Assembly (NCBI GenBank): GCA_015680865.1
Contig: JADAKE010000017.1
Coordinates: 124,001-188,000 of the forward strand
Source of the DNA: Enterococcus lacertideformus
GTDB lineage: Bacteria > Bacillota > Bacilli > Lactobacillales > Enterococcaceae
DNA length: 64,000 nucleotides
Direction of reading: 5' to 3'
Below the pieces are notes generated by a model, which was given only the letters and a program-made list of their open reading frames with translations, did no database searches and was not told the DNA's origin. Within the stretch, counting starts at the first letter, position 1. Every line of letters starts with the position of its first letter. Shown here piece after piece: positions 29,833 through 43,364 of this stretch. The translations under genes were made by a program, and so were the position numbers.

Positions 29833-29858
29833 TTCAAGGCCTATTTTACATCCTCTTC

Positions 29859-30259
29859 TTACATGTAAGGAATAAAAAAATATTTTTCCCGTCTTCCTGC
29901 TTCTGAAAGATAATCTTTGTAAATTGTTTGTAATTGATTTTTAGGGTTAACTTTTAAATGGTGAAAATATTGATCCCATAATGGATAACCTGTCGGTTTC
30001 ACAATAGCAGGAAGACGAATTTCTATAAACTCTGAAAAATGTTCCTTAGAGTCCCACCAGCCGTTTATTCCTTGTTCTTGATATATAATATATTTATTTT
30101 TTTCAATTCACCCTCTAACGCTTCTTTAATCAATTCATTATAGGCATCTATAAAATAAGGCGCTGAAACGTCTCTAGATGGATATTTTAAATTCATTATT
30201 TTTTTATACTTTCTTCTTCTGTTAGCTATTCCATAAATTAATACATTCTCTTCATTCAT
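29859..30259 (-). pseudogene. Unrecognised protein, A half of tandem paralogue 2, frameshifted
   Basis: ATG 30259 opens MNEENVLIYGIANRRRKY, similar to the start of paralogue 1 (LVYGLAAAR). After ELKK the frame is lost at a run of seven A (plus strand T7, 30097-30103). With eight, it continues NKYIIYQEQGINGWWDSKEHFSEF and ends LWDQYFHHLKVNPKNQLQTIY, like paralogue 1. A second run (T7 on the sense strand, plus 29874-29880) is where the A and B frames would rejoin if one T were added. So two homopolymer contractions separate this gene from a single open A-B protein of about 310 residues. Confidence 0.6.
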
Positions 30260-30705
30260 GCTGATTCCTACTTTCTATATGTTGATCATACTCAGTCTAT
30301 CATTGAATTTGTTAGTTTCTTGACTTTTTTTTCTTCAATTTAAAATTTTTACTTCTTTATGTTACTGTAGCAAAAGAAGCACAACTAAATGACCAAGTTG
30401 CTTGCAAAAAAAATTTCTCTTGCTCCTTTTTATCCAATCTTGTGAAACTTTTATCCTCTATTGAATCCTTATCAAAAACCTGTCAATGAATTCAAACATG
30501 TCAAAGGATTAAAGCATAATACTTGATAGATTCAGAAATATTTATAATTTTAAATGATGAATCTTGATTCTCTATAGAAAGGCTTTATTTGGCGTTAAAA
30601 AAATCTCTATACTTTTTAGGACTGATAGAAAATATATGTCTTTCGTAACTTCAAGTTTATGCGCTTGTGTATTTTCTATCAATAGCATGGTACAGTTCAC
30701 AAAAA
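30260..30705. other. Intergenic region, nothing recognised
   Basis: About 450 bases between the trxB terminator and the tandem paralogues. It should hold the promoter for the leftward paralogue genes. No coding, RNA or repeat feature stands out. Confidence 0.4.
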
Positions 30706-30742
30706 AACATCAAAGCTAGTAAATTTTACTAACTTTGATGTT
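30706..30742 (-). terminator. Terminator of trxB
   Basis: Stem AACATCAAAG/CTTTGATGTT with an inner AGTAAA/TTTACT pairing, followed on the minus strand by TTTTTGTGA. It lies 40 bases after the trxB stop. Confidence 0.85.
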
Positions 30743-30781
30743 CATAGATGTCCCTATCAGTCCGATTTGACAAAAAATGTT

Positions 30782-31711
30782 CTATTGATTAGCGAGTTCT
30801 TCTAAAGCTTCAAGGTATTTATAGACTTGTTGTCCTGCGATACCACCATCACCTACCGCTGTGGTGATTTGACGTAAGTCTTTTTCACGAACGTCACCGA
30901 TCGCAAAAATACCTGGGATATTGGTGCGCATAGCTTGATCAGTTGGTATCCAACCGGTAGCATTCTTTAATCCGACTTTTTTAAATGGTTCAGTCAAAGG
31001 ATCTAAACCAACATAAATAAATATACCATCTGCCGCGATATCAATTGCTTCATTTGTTTTGACATTATGTGCCTTGATTCCTGTAACAACCATATCATTA
31101 CCAACGATTTCATCTGTCACAGTATCCCACAAAAATGAAATTTTTTCATTCGCAAACGCACGGTCTTGAATGATTTTTTGCGCACGTAGCTCATCTCTAC
31201 GATGGACGATCACGACCTCTGAAGCAAACTGAGTAAGATAGATTGCTTCTTCTACTGCAGAGTCTCCCCCGCCGATCACCACTAACCGTTTGTTTCTGAA
31301 AAATGCCCCATCACATACTGCACAATATGAAACACCTCGTCCTGCGTATTCTTCTTCACCAGGAACACCCAATTTACGATGAATACAGCCGGTTGCAATA
31401 ATCACTGTTTTTGCTTCATAAGACTTGTCTTCACAGATCACTTCTTTATAGCTACCATGGTCCTTGATGTCTTGTACGATACCATAAACATTTTCAGTGC
31501 CAAATTTTGAAACACCTTCATACATTTTATAAGCCAAATCAGGTCCCATGATCGAATCAAAGCCTGGATAGTTTTCCACTTCGGCAGTGTTATTCATTTG
31601 TCCGCCTGGTGCTCCTTGCTCAATCATAGCAACAGATAAATTTGAGCGTGAAGCATACAATGCAGCAGTCATGCCAGCAGGACCGGCACCAATTACGATC
31701 ACATCATACAT
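30782..31711 (-). CDS. trxB: Thioredoxin-disulfide reductase
   Basis: FAD- and NADPH-dependent reductase that keeps thioredoxin reduced. 309 residues from ATG 31711 (MYDVIVIGAGPAGMTAALYA), with GGAGG 7 bases upstream. The redox-active YCAVCDG pair is near residue 136 and the NADPH fold GGGDSAVEEA near 155. The FAD-binding C-terminus IFAIGDVREKDLRQI is complete. Intact single gene with its own terminator. Confidence 0.96.
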   Translation of the reverse strand: MYDVIVIGAGPAGMTAALYASRSNLSVAMIEQGAPGGQMNNTAEVENYPGFDSIMGPDLAYKMYEGVSKFGTENVYGIVQDIKDHGSYKEVICEDKSYEAKTVIIATGCIHRKLGVPGEEEYAGRGVSYCAVCDGAFFRNKRLVVIGGGDSAVEEAIYLTQFASEVVIVHRRDELRAQKIIQDRAFANEKISFLWDTVTDEIVGNDMVVTGIKAHNVKTNEAIDIAADGIFIYVGLDPLTEPFKKVGLKNATGWIPTDQAMRTNIPGIFAIGDVREKDLRQITTAVGDGGIAGQQVYKYLEALEELANQ

Positions 31712-31874
31712 ATGTACATTCCTCCATAAAATCAAGTAGTCTCACTTTACAGCCAAAAAACAAAAAAGTCTATTAATCTGCTTGGTCAGTTCAACAGTCT
31801 TATTATATAGAAAGAAACCAAGAAAAACAACGGAGAAAGAGAAGAAAACAAGAGACTTTTTCCCAATCAAAAAG

Positions 31875-31902
31875 GGAGCTGCGACCTTGATCGAACAGCT
31901 CC
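31875..31902 (-). terminator. Terminator of the licH-bglA unit
   Basis: GGAGCTG/CAGCTCC stem with a 14-base loop. On the minus strand it is followed by CTTTTTG. It is located 27 bases after the bglA stop. Confidence 0.8.
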
Positions 31903-31928
31903 TGATTTTTGATTTTGATGGCTTATTT

Positions 31929-34692
<2,764 letters not shown>

Positions 34693-34719
34693 TCGTCGGC
34701 TCCTCTCTGTTTTTATTTA

Positions 34720-34862
34720 CAATTCAATTATGTGATTTGTAAATATATCTCTCAATATCTATTGCTGTTTTTCATTTCGCGTTTACAAATATTCGGTTTT
34801 TATTCTTACTTTTTTGTAAATAACATTTAAAAACGGTTACATTTCGTTTACACAACTTATAT
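34720..34862. promoter_or_regulatory. Shared licH/rpiR control region with repeated TTTACA/TGTAAA motifs
   Basis: The divergent region holds at least five copies of TTTACA or its complement TGTAAA, near 34727, 34740, 34782, 34815 and 34848. One lies in the 17-base spacer of a likely rpiR promoter (TTACAT then TATAAT at about 34832-34860). Such clustering is expected for an operator region of the RpiR regulator. Some copies (TGTAAACG...) also resemble partial cre sites for CcpA. No binding data, motif inference only. Confidence 0.45.
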
Positions 34863-34887
34863 AATAAAAAGAAAAGGGAGAAAAAAC

Positions 34888-35808
34888 ATGCTGCTTCATG
34901 AACGAATGAAACAATCCAATTTATCAAATGCTGAAAACGCTGTGGTCCATTTTTTGTTCGAAAACAAAACAAAAATCGCTTCAATGACGATCAAATCGAT
35001 TGCGAATCAATGTTATGTCCACCCTTCTACATTGATTCGGCTATCCAAAAAACTTGGATTCAGCGGATGGATCGAATTACGTGATTCTTATTTAGAAGAA
35101 ATCAGTTATTTGGAAAGTCATTTCCAGCAAGTTGATGCGAATCTCCCCTTTTCAGCATCTGACGGCATCATGACGATTGCCAATAAGTTAGCTGTACTGG
35201 AACAAACAACCTTGCACGATACTTTGTCGCTCCTGCATCACGATGACCTTCAGAAAGCAAAACAGCTGCTGCTCCAATCAGACAAAATCGTGATTTTTGC
35301 CAGCAATGCCAATACTTTGATTTCTCAAGATTTCACGCTGAAAATGAAGCGGATCAAAAAAGAAGTCAGTATCGTGACTACCTTTGGCGAATCCGCTTAT
35401 GAAGCTCATAACTGTCTGCCTGGTTCCTGTGCGCTGCTGATTTCTTATACAGGAGAAAACAGTATGATCCTCCAAACTGCTGCGATCCTTAAACAAAAAA
35501 ATATCCCGATTTTGTCTTTGACTAGTATTGGTGACAATTCACTCTCCATGCTAAGCGATGCTTCACTGCGTTTGACCACGCGGGAACGTCTGTATTCAAA
35601 GATAGGCAATTTCACCATCAATACATCTACTTGTTATTTGTTGGACGTCCTATATTCCTGTGTTTTTGCCGAAGAGTATCAAAAAAATCTGAACCATCTG
35701 ATCGCCATCGGACAGCAAGTCGATAAAAGAAATACTACCTCGTCGATCATGCAGGAAAAAGAACCAGAAGGAAAGATCCAGCTGTCAGACTCGTTTTTGC
35801 CTAATTGA
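34888..35808 (+). CDS. RpiR-family phosphosugar-responsive regulator
   Basis: 306 residues. N-terminal HTH (IKSIANQCYVHPSTLIRLSK, about 35-54) and C-terminal SIS domain (about 120-260, with KIVIFASNANTLISQD and ALLISYTGENSMIL) that binds a phosphosugar. GGGAG sits 8 bases before the ATG. Divergent from the GH4/GH1 glycosidase genes, so it most likely controls them in response to a phosphorylated beta-glucoside. Intact, while its presumed targets are broken. Its 3' untranslated region carries two units of the structured repeat. Confidence 0.9.
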   Translation: MLLHERMKQSNLSNAENAVVHFLFENKTKIASMTIKSIANQCYVHPSTLIRLSKKLGFSGWIELRDSYLEEISYLESHFQQVDANLPFSASDGIMTIANKLAVLEQTTLHDTLSLLHHDDLQKAKQLLLQSDKIVIFASNANTLISQDFTLKMKRIKKEVSIVTTFGESAYEAHNCLPGSCALLISYTGENSMILQTAAILKQKNIPILSLTSIGDNSLSMLSDASLRLTTRERLYSKIGNFTINTSTCYLLDVLYSCVFAEEYQKNLNHLIAIGQQVDKRNTTSSIMQEKEPEGKIQLSDSFLPN

Positions 35809-35810
35809 AA

Positions 35811-36055
35811 AGAGGTTGTGAAAGTGATGGTCTGCTTCAAGAATTAAGAATGGGAAATTAGAAATAGCTTCTCATATTTTTAATTTCTCAGACTTAATTC
35901 CGTAGAAGCAATCACTTGAACACCGTTTTACTAGAGGTTGTGAATGAACCGTTCAGCTCCGAGCATTAAGAAAGAATTTCGTAAAATAGCTCCTCATATT
36001 TTGCGAAATTTTGACTTAATACCAAAAGTCATCTTTATGCTGCCCAACCTCCAGC
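35811..36055 (+). repeat. Two tandem copies of the structured ~120 bp repeat (rpiR 3' end)
   Basis: Unit one begins AGAGGTTGTGAAAG at 35811, unit two AGAGGTTGTGAATG at 35933. Unit one: outer stem GAATTAAG/CTTAATTC (35841-35848 with 35893-35900), inner GAAATTA/TAATTTC and AAATA/TATTT, loop GCTTCTCA. Unit two: outer GCATTAAG/CTTAATAC, inner AATTTCG/CGAAATT plus AAAAT/ATTTT, loop AGCTCCTCAT. Stem sequences differ but pairing is kept. Unit two ends near AACCTC, complementary to its own GAGGTT start. Same element as after glyS. Confidence 0.75.
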
Positions 36056-36069
36056 ACACCACATCACAC

Positions 36070-36097
36070 AGCCGCAAAACACATCCATTTTGCGGCT
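36070..36097 (+). terminator. Terminator downstream of rpiR and its repeats
   Basis: 10-bp stem AGCCGCAAAA/TTTTGCGGCT with an 8-base loop, then TTTTC on the plus strand. It lies between rpiR and the end of the convergent PTS gene. Confidence 0.75.
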
Positions 36098-36130
36098 TTT
36101 CAGATATTGCTTCATTTACATTTGATTTCT

Positions 36131-38042
<1,912 letters not shown>

Positions 38043-38056
38043 TTATGATTGATTGA

Positions 38057-38084
38057 AGGTTTAGCCAACTGAATGTCACTATCC
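38057..38084 (-). promoter_or_regulatory. RAT-like antiterminator site upstream of the EIIBCA gene
   Basis: On the minus strand GGATAGTGACATTCAGTT followed by GGCTAAACCT fits the ribonucleic antiterminator consensus bound by the CAT domain of LicT/BglG proteins, 30 bases before the start codon. No overlapping terminator with a T run is visible, so attenuation may be weak or lost. Confidence 0.6.
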
Positions 38085-38164
38085 TATGAAGCTGTTTGAC
38101 TAACTCCTACCCTCCTTTTGTTTTTTAAAAGGACAGATATGTCCTATTTTCGGAATAAATAGAT

Positions 38165-39007
38165 TTATACTCGTTGAACCAAACGCGCGATATGGATCGT
38201 CAAGTACATGAGTTCATCTTGTGAGATCGTATAATCAAACCGTTCTTGTAAAAATTGGGCGATTTTCCCCACACAATTTTTGGCGTTTGGGTATTTTTTC
38301 TGAACGATCTCCAAAAGCTCTTCTTCTACTTCGCTTTTTTGCACCTCTTCATGATTAAGGACTCTGGTCAAAAAGAAACGCAGATGGGTCGTGAAACGAT
38401 AAAAGTAAACAGATTCTTCTTCAAAAGAAAGGCCAAAATGATAGCGCACGATATTCAAGATATCCTGCATCGTTTTCGTAAAAGTATACATATCCGTCAT
38501 TTCTTCTTGTTCTGACTGAGCATTGACTAAATGAAGGGCAATAAAACCTGCTTCATTCTCTGAAAGCTGGATATTGTATCTTTTTGATACTTGCTCTACC
38601 GTTTTCTTTACAATCGCAAATTCATCTGGAAAAAGCTGCTTGATATCCCAAAGCAATACGTTGGGGACAGTGATTCCATTCTTTTGCCGTTCGATCGCTG
38701 TATGTAAGTGATCGGTCAGAGAAATATAGATCGATTCATTCAAGGAAACATGGAGCTGCTGCTTTGTATAAGCAATGATCTCAGCGGCGGTCTCGAAATA
38801 TTCTAAGGGCACATCTTTGATCAACTCCTGGAATTGTCTGGAAAATCCGCCATTTGCTAGTTGAAAAACTTTGTCGATCGCGGTTGGCTCAACAGGATCT
38901 CCCACTATTTTTTTAAACGCCAATCCCCTGCCCATAACAACGATTTCTCTATTCTGGTCATCTCTTGTTACTACCACGTTATTGTTCAACACTTTCTCAA
39001 TCAGCAT
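38165..39007 (-). CDS. licT: BglG/LicT-family transcriptional antiterminator
   Basis: RNA-binding antiterminator. 280 residues. The CAT RNA-binding domain covers about 1-56 (IEKVLNNNVVVTRDDQNREIVVMGRGLAFKK). PRD1 with LTDHLHTAI and PRD2 with HFGLSFEEESVYFYRFTTHLRFF and LTIHIARLV carry the histidines phosphorylated by EII and HPr. It is activated when beta-glucosides draw phosphate away from it. Intact, although the permease it serves is broken. A RAT-like site lies in its own leader too, suggesting autoregulation. Confidence 0.92.
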   Translation of the reverse strand: MLIEKVLNNNVVVTRDDQNREIVVMGRGLAFKKIVGDPVEPTAIDKVFQLANGGFSRQFQELIKDVPLEYFETAAEIIAYTKQQLHVSLNESIYISLTDHLHTAIERQKNGITVPNVLLWDIKQLFPDEFAIVKKTVEQVSKRYNIQLSENEAGFIALHLVNAQSEQEEMTDMYTFTKTMQDILNIVRYHFGLSFEEESVYFYRFTTHLRFFLTRVLNHEEVQKSEVEEELLEIVQKKYPNAKNCVGKIAQFLQERFDYTISQDELMYLTIHIARLVQRV

Positions 39008-39047
39008 TTTTTTACTCCTTTCGTTTCATCTGTTTGTTCCAGCAATC

Positions 39048-39078
39048 AGGTTTAGCTTGCGCAGTGCAATCACTATCC
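39048..39078 (-). promoter_or_regulatory. RAT-like antiterminator site upstream of licT
   Basis: On the minus strand GGATAGTGATTGCACTGCGC continues into AAGCTAAACCT, 41 bases before the licT start. It shares GGATAGTGA and GCTAAACCT with the site before the EIIBCA gene, while the middle differs. Again there is no obvious overlapping terminator. Confidence 0.55.
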
Positions 39079-39164
39079 ATCTATTTTCTTGGTTTCATTT
39101 TAGCAAATGAAGCGTTTTCTTGTCAACTCTTTCCTTCAATAAGAATACGTAGTTTGCCATAAAA

Positions 39165-39204
39165 AACTTCCCTGAAAATTCTGTATCTTTTTTTCAGAGA
39201 AGTT
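39165..39204 (-). terminator. Terminator of efrAB
   Basis: Stem AACTTCCCTGAAAA/TTTTCAGAGAAGTT with one mismatch, followed by TTTTTTAT on the minus strand. It lies 25 bases after the efrB stop. Confidence 0.8.
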
Positions 39205-39229
39205 TGTTTTGTATTTGGTTGAAAAATCC

Positions 39230-41011
39230 TTATTCGCTGCTTTGGAGTTTATACATATCTGAATAAAGCCCTTCTTGTTTCAGCAGCTCTTGGTGATTAC
39301 CTCTTTCAACGATTTTTCCTTTATCCAATACCAAAATCAGTTCTGCATCGCGGATCGTTGATAGTCGGTGAGCAATTGCAATCGTGGTCCGGCCTTGGCG
39401 CATTTTAGCTAAGCCTTCTTGGATCAGGCTTTCTGTTTCCGTATCGATATTCGCTGTTGCCTCATCTAATACAAGGATCTTAGGGTCTGTCACAATCGTT
39501 CGAGCAAAGGAAATCAGTTGTCTTTGTCCGCTGGAATAACTTGCGCCTCGTTCGTTTACTTTTGCATGGTACCCTGCTGGCAATGTTTCGATAAAACGGC
39601 TTGCTTGGACAAATTCCGCAGCTTCTTTGATTTGCTGATCCGTGATATCAGGATCAAGCATTCGGATATTCCCTGCAATGTCGCCATAGAACATAAACGC
39701 ATCTTGCAGTACGAGCCCCATTTTTTTGCGTAATTCTTCAATTGGATAATCGCGGATGTCGCAATCATCGATCAGGATCTGTCCTTCATAAAATTCATAG
39801 AAACGCATCAACACATTGATGATCGAGCTTTTTCCGCTCCCTGTGTGCCCCACAAGAGCAACTGTTTCCCCAGGATTGGCTATAAAAGAAATATTTTCCA
39901 GTACGTTGTTTTTCCCATCATAAGAAAAGCTTACATTTCTGAATTCGATCTTCCCTAAACCAATCTCTGCATCAGCTCCTGGATTTTGCTGAGGTGTAAA
40001 TTCTTCTGTGTCCATGATTTTCAGGATACGGCTTCCTGCCACCATTCCATCTGTAAAGATACTTAGAAAATCCATCATTTGCGACATTGGATTAAAGAAT
40101 CCTTGAACGTATGTCGTAAATGCGTAGATCAATCCTACTTCAACGGGCGAATGGATGGCGTCTATACCAAACAATGTCAGGGATAACGCAATCGCCAATG
40201 CGTAAAGAAAACTGATGATCGGACTTAACAAAATAGAGTTGGTTTTGATCATAGCATATCTTGTTTGAAGATAATCTTCATTTACTTCTTCAAATTCTTT
40301 CGCCAACCGTGCTTCTTGGCGAAATTGCTGGATGATCAGCATACCAGAGATGGATTCATTCAATTTCGTATTCAGCTGACTTAATTTCTCCCGCATATTT
40401 CGGTAGATTCTTGAACTGAATTTCTGATAATACCAAATCACGATGCCTAATATCGGCAAAAAGATCAAATTCCATAAAGCAATCTTGGCGTTGACTTGGA
40501 ACATTGCAATGAAGGAGGACACGACAGCAAAAATCCCTGTCAATACCATCAAAAATACATGCCAGAATTCAAACAAAGTCTCCGTATCATTGGTTACCCG
40601 AGAAACGGTAGAACCAGCTGGCGTCTGGTCAAAGTACCGCATGCCCAATGTATGAAGTTTTTCAAATAATTTCACACGAATATACTGATAGGTCTTCAAC
40701 GAAGCCATGGAATATAAGAACCACTGAAAGAACCAAATAATACTTTTCACGATGATCCCAAAGAGATAAAGTCCAGCAAAGAATAAAATGATGCGTGTCG
40801 TCGCTGACTCTTCGGAGAGATAGTTATCCATAAAAGTCTGGATGATCCGCGGCAAAATCACATTGACGATGGATAGTACGAAAGCAAATGCGATTGCCGC
40901 AACGAACGTTTTTCGAAAAGGATGAGCAAATTCAAGCAAGCGTTTGATGATCTGTGTTTGTTCTTTTAACGGAATCGATTTTGTCCATTCTGACTGCTGA
41001 TTTTCTTCCAT
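39230..41011 (-). CDS. efrB: Heterodimeric multidrug ABC exporter subunit, EfrB-like
   Basis: Half-transporter with six membrane helices (about residues 35-310) and a nucleotide-binding domain: Walker A LVGHTGSGKSS, signature YSSGQRQLISFAR and Walker B KILVLDEATA. In E. faecalis the EfrA-EfrB pair exports several drugs and dyes. The ATG overlaps the efrA stop as TGATG with GGAGGGGA upstream, showing tight coupling. 593 residues, intact. Without a full EfrA partner it probably has no transport activity of its own. Confidence 0.88.
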   Translation of the reverse strand: MEENQQSEWTKSIPLKEQTQIIKRLLEFAHPFRKTFVAAIAFAFVLSIVNVILPRIIQTFMDNYLSEESATTRIILFFAGLYLFGIIVKSIIWFFQWFLYSMASLKTYQYIRVKLFEKLHTLGMRYFDQTPAGSTVSRVTNDTETLFEFWHVFLMVLTGIFAVVSSFIAMFQVNAKIALWNLIFLPILGIVIWYYQKFSSRIYRNMREKLSQLNTKLNESISGMLIIQQFRQEARLAKEFEEVNEDYLQTRYAMIKTNSILLSPIISFLYALAIALSLTLFGIDAIHSPVEVGLIYAFTTYVQGFFNPMSQMMDFLSIFTDGMVAGSRILKIMDTEEFTPQQNPGADAEIGLGKIEFRNVSFSYDGKNNVLENISFIANPGETVALVGHTGSGKSSIINVLMRFYEFYEGQILIDDCDIRDYPIEELRKKMGLVLQDAFMFYGDIAGNIRMLDPDITDQQIKEAAEFVQASRFIETLPAGYHAKVNERGASYSSGQRQLISFARTIVTDPKILVLDEATANIDTETESLIQEGLAKMRQGRTTIAIAHRLSTIRDAELILVLDKGKIVERGNHQELLKQEGLYSDMYKLQSSE

Positions 41012-42757
41012 CAACTATCCCCTCCTTCGATTTTGGCCTCCAACTGCTGTTTGTCCCACATTTTTTTATACCAGCCGCCGCGTGCCAATAATTCTTGATG
41101 ACTGCCGCGTTCAATGATTCTCCCTTCATCGATGACAAGTATCTCTCGCGCATGCATCACACTGCTCAATCGATGTGCGGAGATGATCGTCGTTTTGTCT
41201 TGGCGAGCCGCTTTCAAGTTGCGCAAGATGGCTTCTGCTGTTTTTGCATCAACAGCAGATAACGCATCATCTAAAATAAGCAGTTCAGGATCCAAGATCA
41301 ATGCACGAGCGATCGAAAGACGTTGTTTTTGTCCTCCTGAAAGAGAAACACCTCGTTCACCAACCATTGTGTCATATCCTTGAGGTAACGCTTTGATCTT
41401 ATTATCAATAAAAGCTAAAGCTGCCGCTTCCTCTACTTTTTCTGGCAGAAAATCGGGGCGGGCAAAACGAATGTTGTCTCTGATCGTCATTGAAAACAAA
41501 AAATGGTCTTGCGGAACATAACCGATCGATCCCAGCAAAGCGTCTAATGTATAAACTTTTATCGATTTGCCGCCAAATTGGATAGTTCCTTCATAACGAT
41601 CGTATTCGCGCATCAATAATTTAAGAATCGTGGTCTTGCCGGCTCCTGTTTTTCCGACAATTCCAAGTGTCTCTCCTGCATTGATTGCAAAATCGATTTT
41701 TTCCAGAGAAGGCTCCTTTTCATTTGGATAACAGAACGAATCAATGGCCATTTCGACTTTGCCTTTTGCAGGTCCAGAAGAAGCACCTAATTGTTCAACA
41801 ACATGCGTCTTCTCACGCAACAGCTCATTTACCCGATCATAGGAAGCATTCCCGCGTTCCATGACATTGAATAGCCGATCAATGGCAAACATCGGCCATA
41901 CCAACCAGCATCCCGATATAACTGATAAAAGAAACGAGTTGTCCGATAGTGATTGTTTTCTCCATGACGAACTTTCCGCCAGTGATGATCGTTGCTACAT
42001 AAGATAACCCAATGGTCAATGTAATGAATGGATCAAATAATGAGTCCAAAAAATTTACTCGTTTATTTTTAACGATGGCATCTTCGATCTTTGTTTCAAA
42101 ATCTGCTAAATCTTCTTTTTCTTGTACAAACGTTTTGATTCCTGTGATACTTTCCTGCGTTTTATCATTGATATTTGAAAAAGCTTCTTGGGCATCACGA
42201 AAAGCATCATGCAGTTTCGTTCCCAAGATTCGAGAAGTTACTGCTAACAACGGCAATGGAATCAGGGCGATCAGTGTCAAACGCCAATCAACGAACAAAA
42301 TCATCGCGATGATCGTTGAACCGCCTGTGATCAGAGAATCGGCGAAGGTCAAGATTCCTGCACCTGCTACGTTTTGGATCGCATTCAGATCATTTGTCGC
42401 ATGGGCCATCAAATCACCCGTCCGATGCTTTTGATAAAAAATACTATCCATTTTTGTAAAATGAGCAAACAGCTGCTTTCTCAATTCTTTTTCAAGACGT
42501 GCCGCACTTCCCCAAATATTCATTCGCCAAATATAGCGGAAAACATATTGAGCAGTGGCAGCAGCAAGCAAAATACCGATCCAATACATGATGATTTGGA
42601 AAGAAATACGATGATCTGCAATTTCATCAATGATGATCCCAATGACTTTTGGCGGAATCAATTGTACTAAGGCTACTAACAGCAAAGAGAAGACACCTAT
42701 CAAATAGTGTTTCTTTTCTCGTCTGAAAAACCAGCCGAGTTTTCTAAAAATCGACAT
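41011..42757 (-). pseudogene. efrA: Heterodimeric multidrug ABC exporter subunit, EfrA-like, 4-bp duplication
   Basis: Starts ATG 42757 (MSIFRKLGWFF) after AGGGAGG. An upstream extension of the frame has no site. Six-helix membrane domain, then Walker A GIVGKTGAGKTT, signature LSGGQKQR and LLILDDALSAVD; the last shows the degenerate Asp typical of one half of heterodimeric exporters. The frame breaks at the sixth helix, where ACCA is present twice (plus 41900-41907). Removing one copy restores YIGMLVWPMFAIDRLF. This is a clean tandem 4-bp duplication, a slippage-type mutation that could revert. Confidence 0.87.
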
Positions 42758-42932
42758 ACCATACCTCCCTAGATTTACGAGCCTGGATATCAGCGGCTCT
42801 TTACGATTTCCGGCAAACAATGGTGTGCAAAACGGAGATTGCGAAAGACCCTTTCAAAACGAATGCTGAAAAACTTTCGCTGCTTGCGTACTTATGTGGT
42901 GATTGCATAGTGTGAGATAAAAAAAGACAAAA

Positions 42933-42960
42933 AAAGCGAGCTGAAAAATCAGCCCGCTTT
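42933..42960 (-). terminator. Terminator of yneF
   Basis: Two-part stem AAAGC/GCTTT and GCTGA/TCAGC around AAAA, followed by TTTTTTGTC on the minus strand. Confidence 0.75.
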
Positions 42961-42981
42961 ACAACGATGAGTGGAAAGAAC

Positions 42982-43206
42982 CTATTTTTTCCCTTGGTTC
43001 TTCATTTGCTGCATCATCTGACGAATTTTCTTCTCAGATGGTTTTTGCCCCATAGACATCATCATTGTTCGTAACATTTCCTCATTAACGGGAGGATTTT
43101 TTTCCAGATAGTCTTTCATATATTTACGCGCAAAAAAGAACCCGCCTACTGCGCCTAAGATCAATGCAATGACTGCAATAAGTACGACAATTCCTGTTGA
43201 TACCAT
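42982..43206 (-). CDS. YneF family (UPF0154) small membrane protein
   Basis: 74 residues: one N-terminal membrane helix ([20 protein letters not shown]), then [24 protein letters not shown] and a basic methionine-rich tail, the exact layout of the YneF family. Function unknown. Preceded by GGAGAG. Single-gene unit with its own terminator. Confidence 0.9.
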   Translation of the reverse strand: MVSTGIVVLIAVIALILGAVGGFFFARKYMKDYLEKNPPVNEEMLRTMMMSMGQKPSEKKIRQMMQQMKNQGKK

Positions 43207-43364
43207 TTAAATCTCTCCTTTCTTTTCCGAATTGCTCTCAGTCAAGTATTTTACTAGAGTTTTAACAAAAAAGAAAGGCGTTTTCTTCATATTCACAGAA
43301 AAAAACGATATTTCCGTTAGAAGTGATCTATTTGTTTAAAATAACAGAAAAGTGACATGCCGCA

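Noticed and set aside
42012..42434. A 140-codon open frame opposite efrA
   Set aside because: Antisense shadow of the transporter membrane domain, no start signal.
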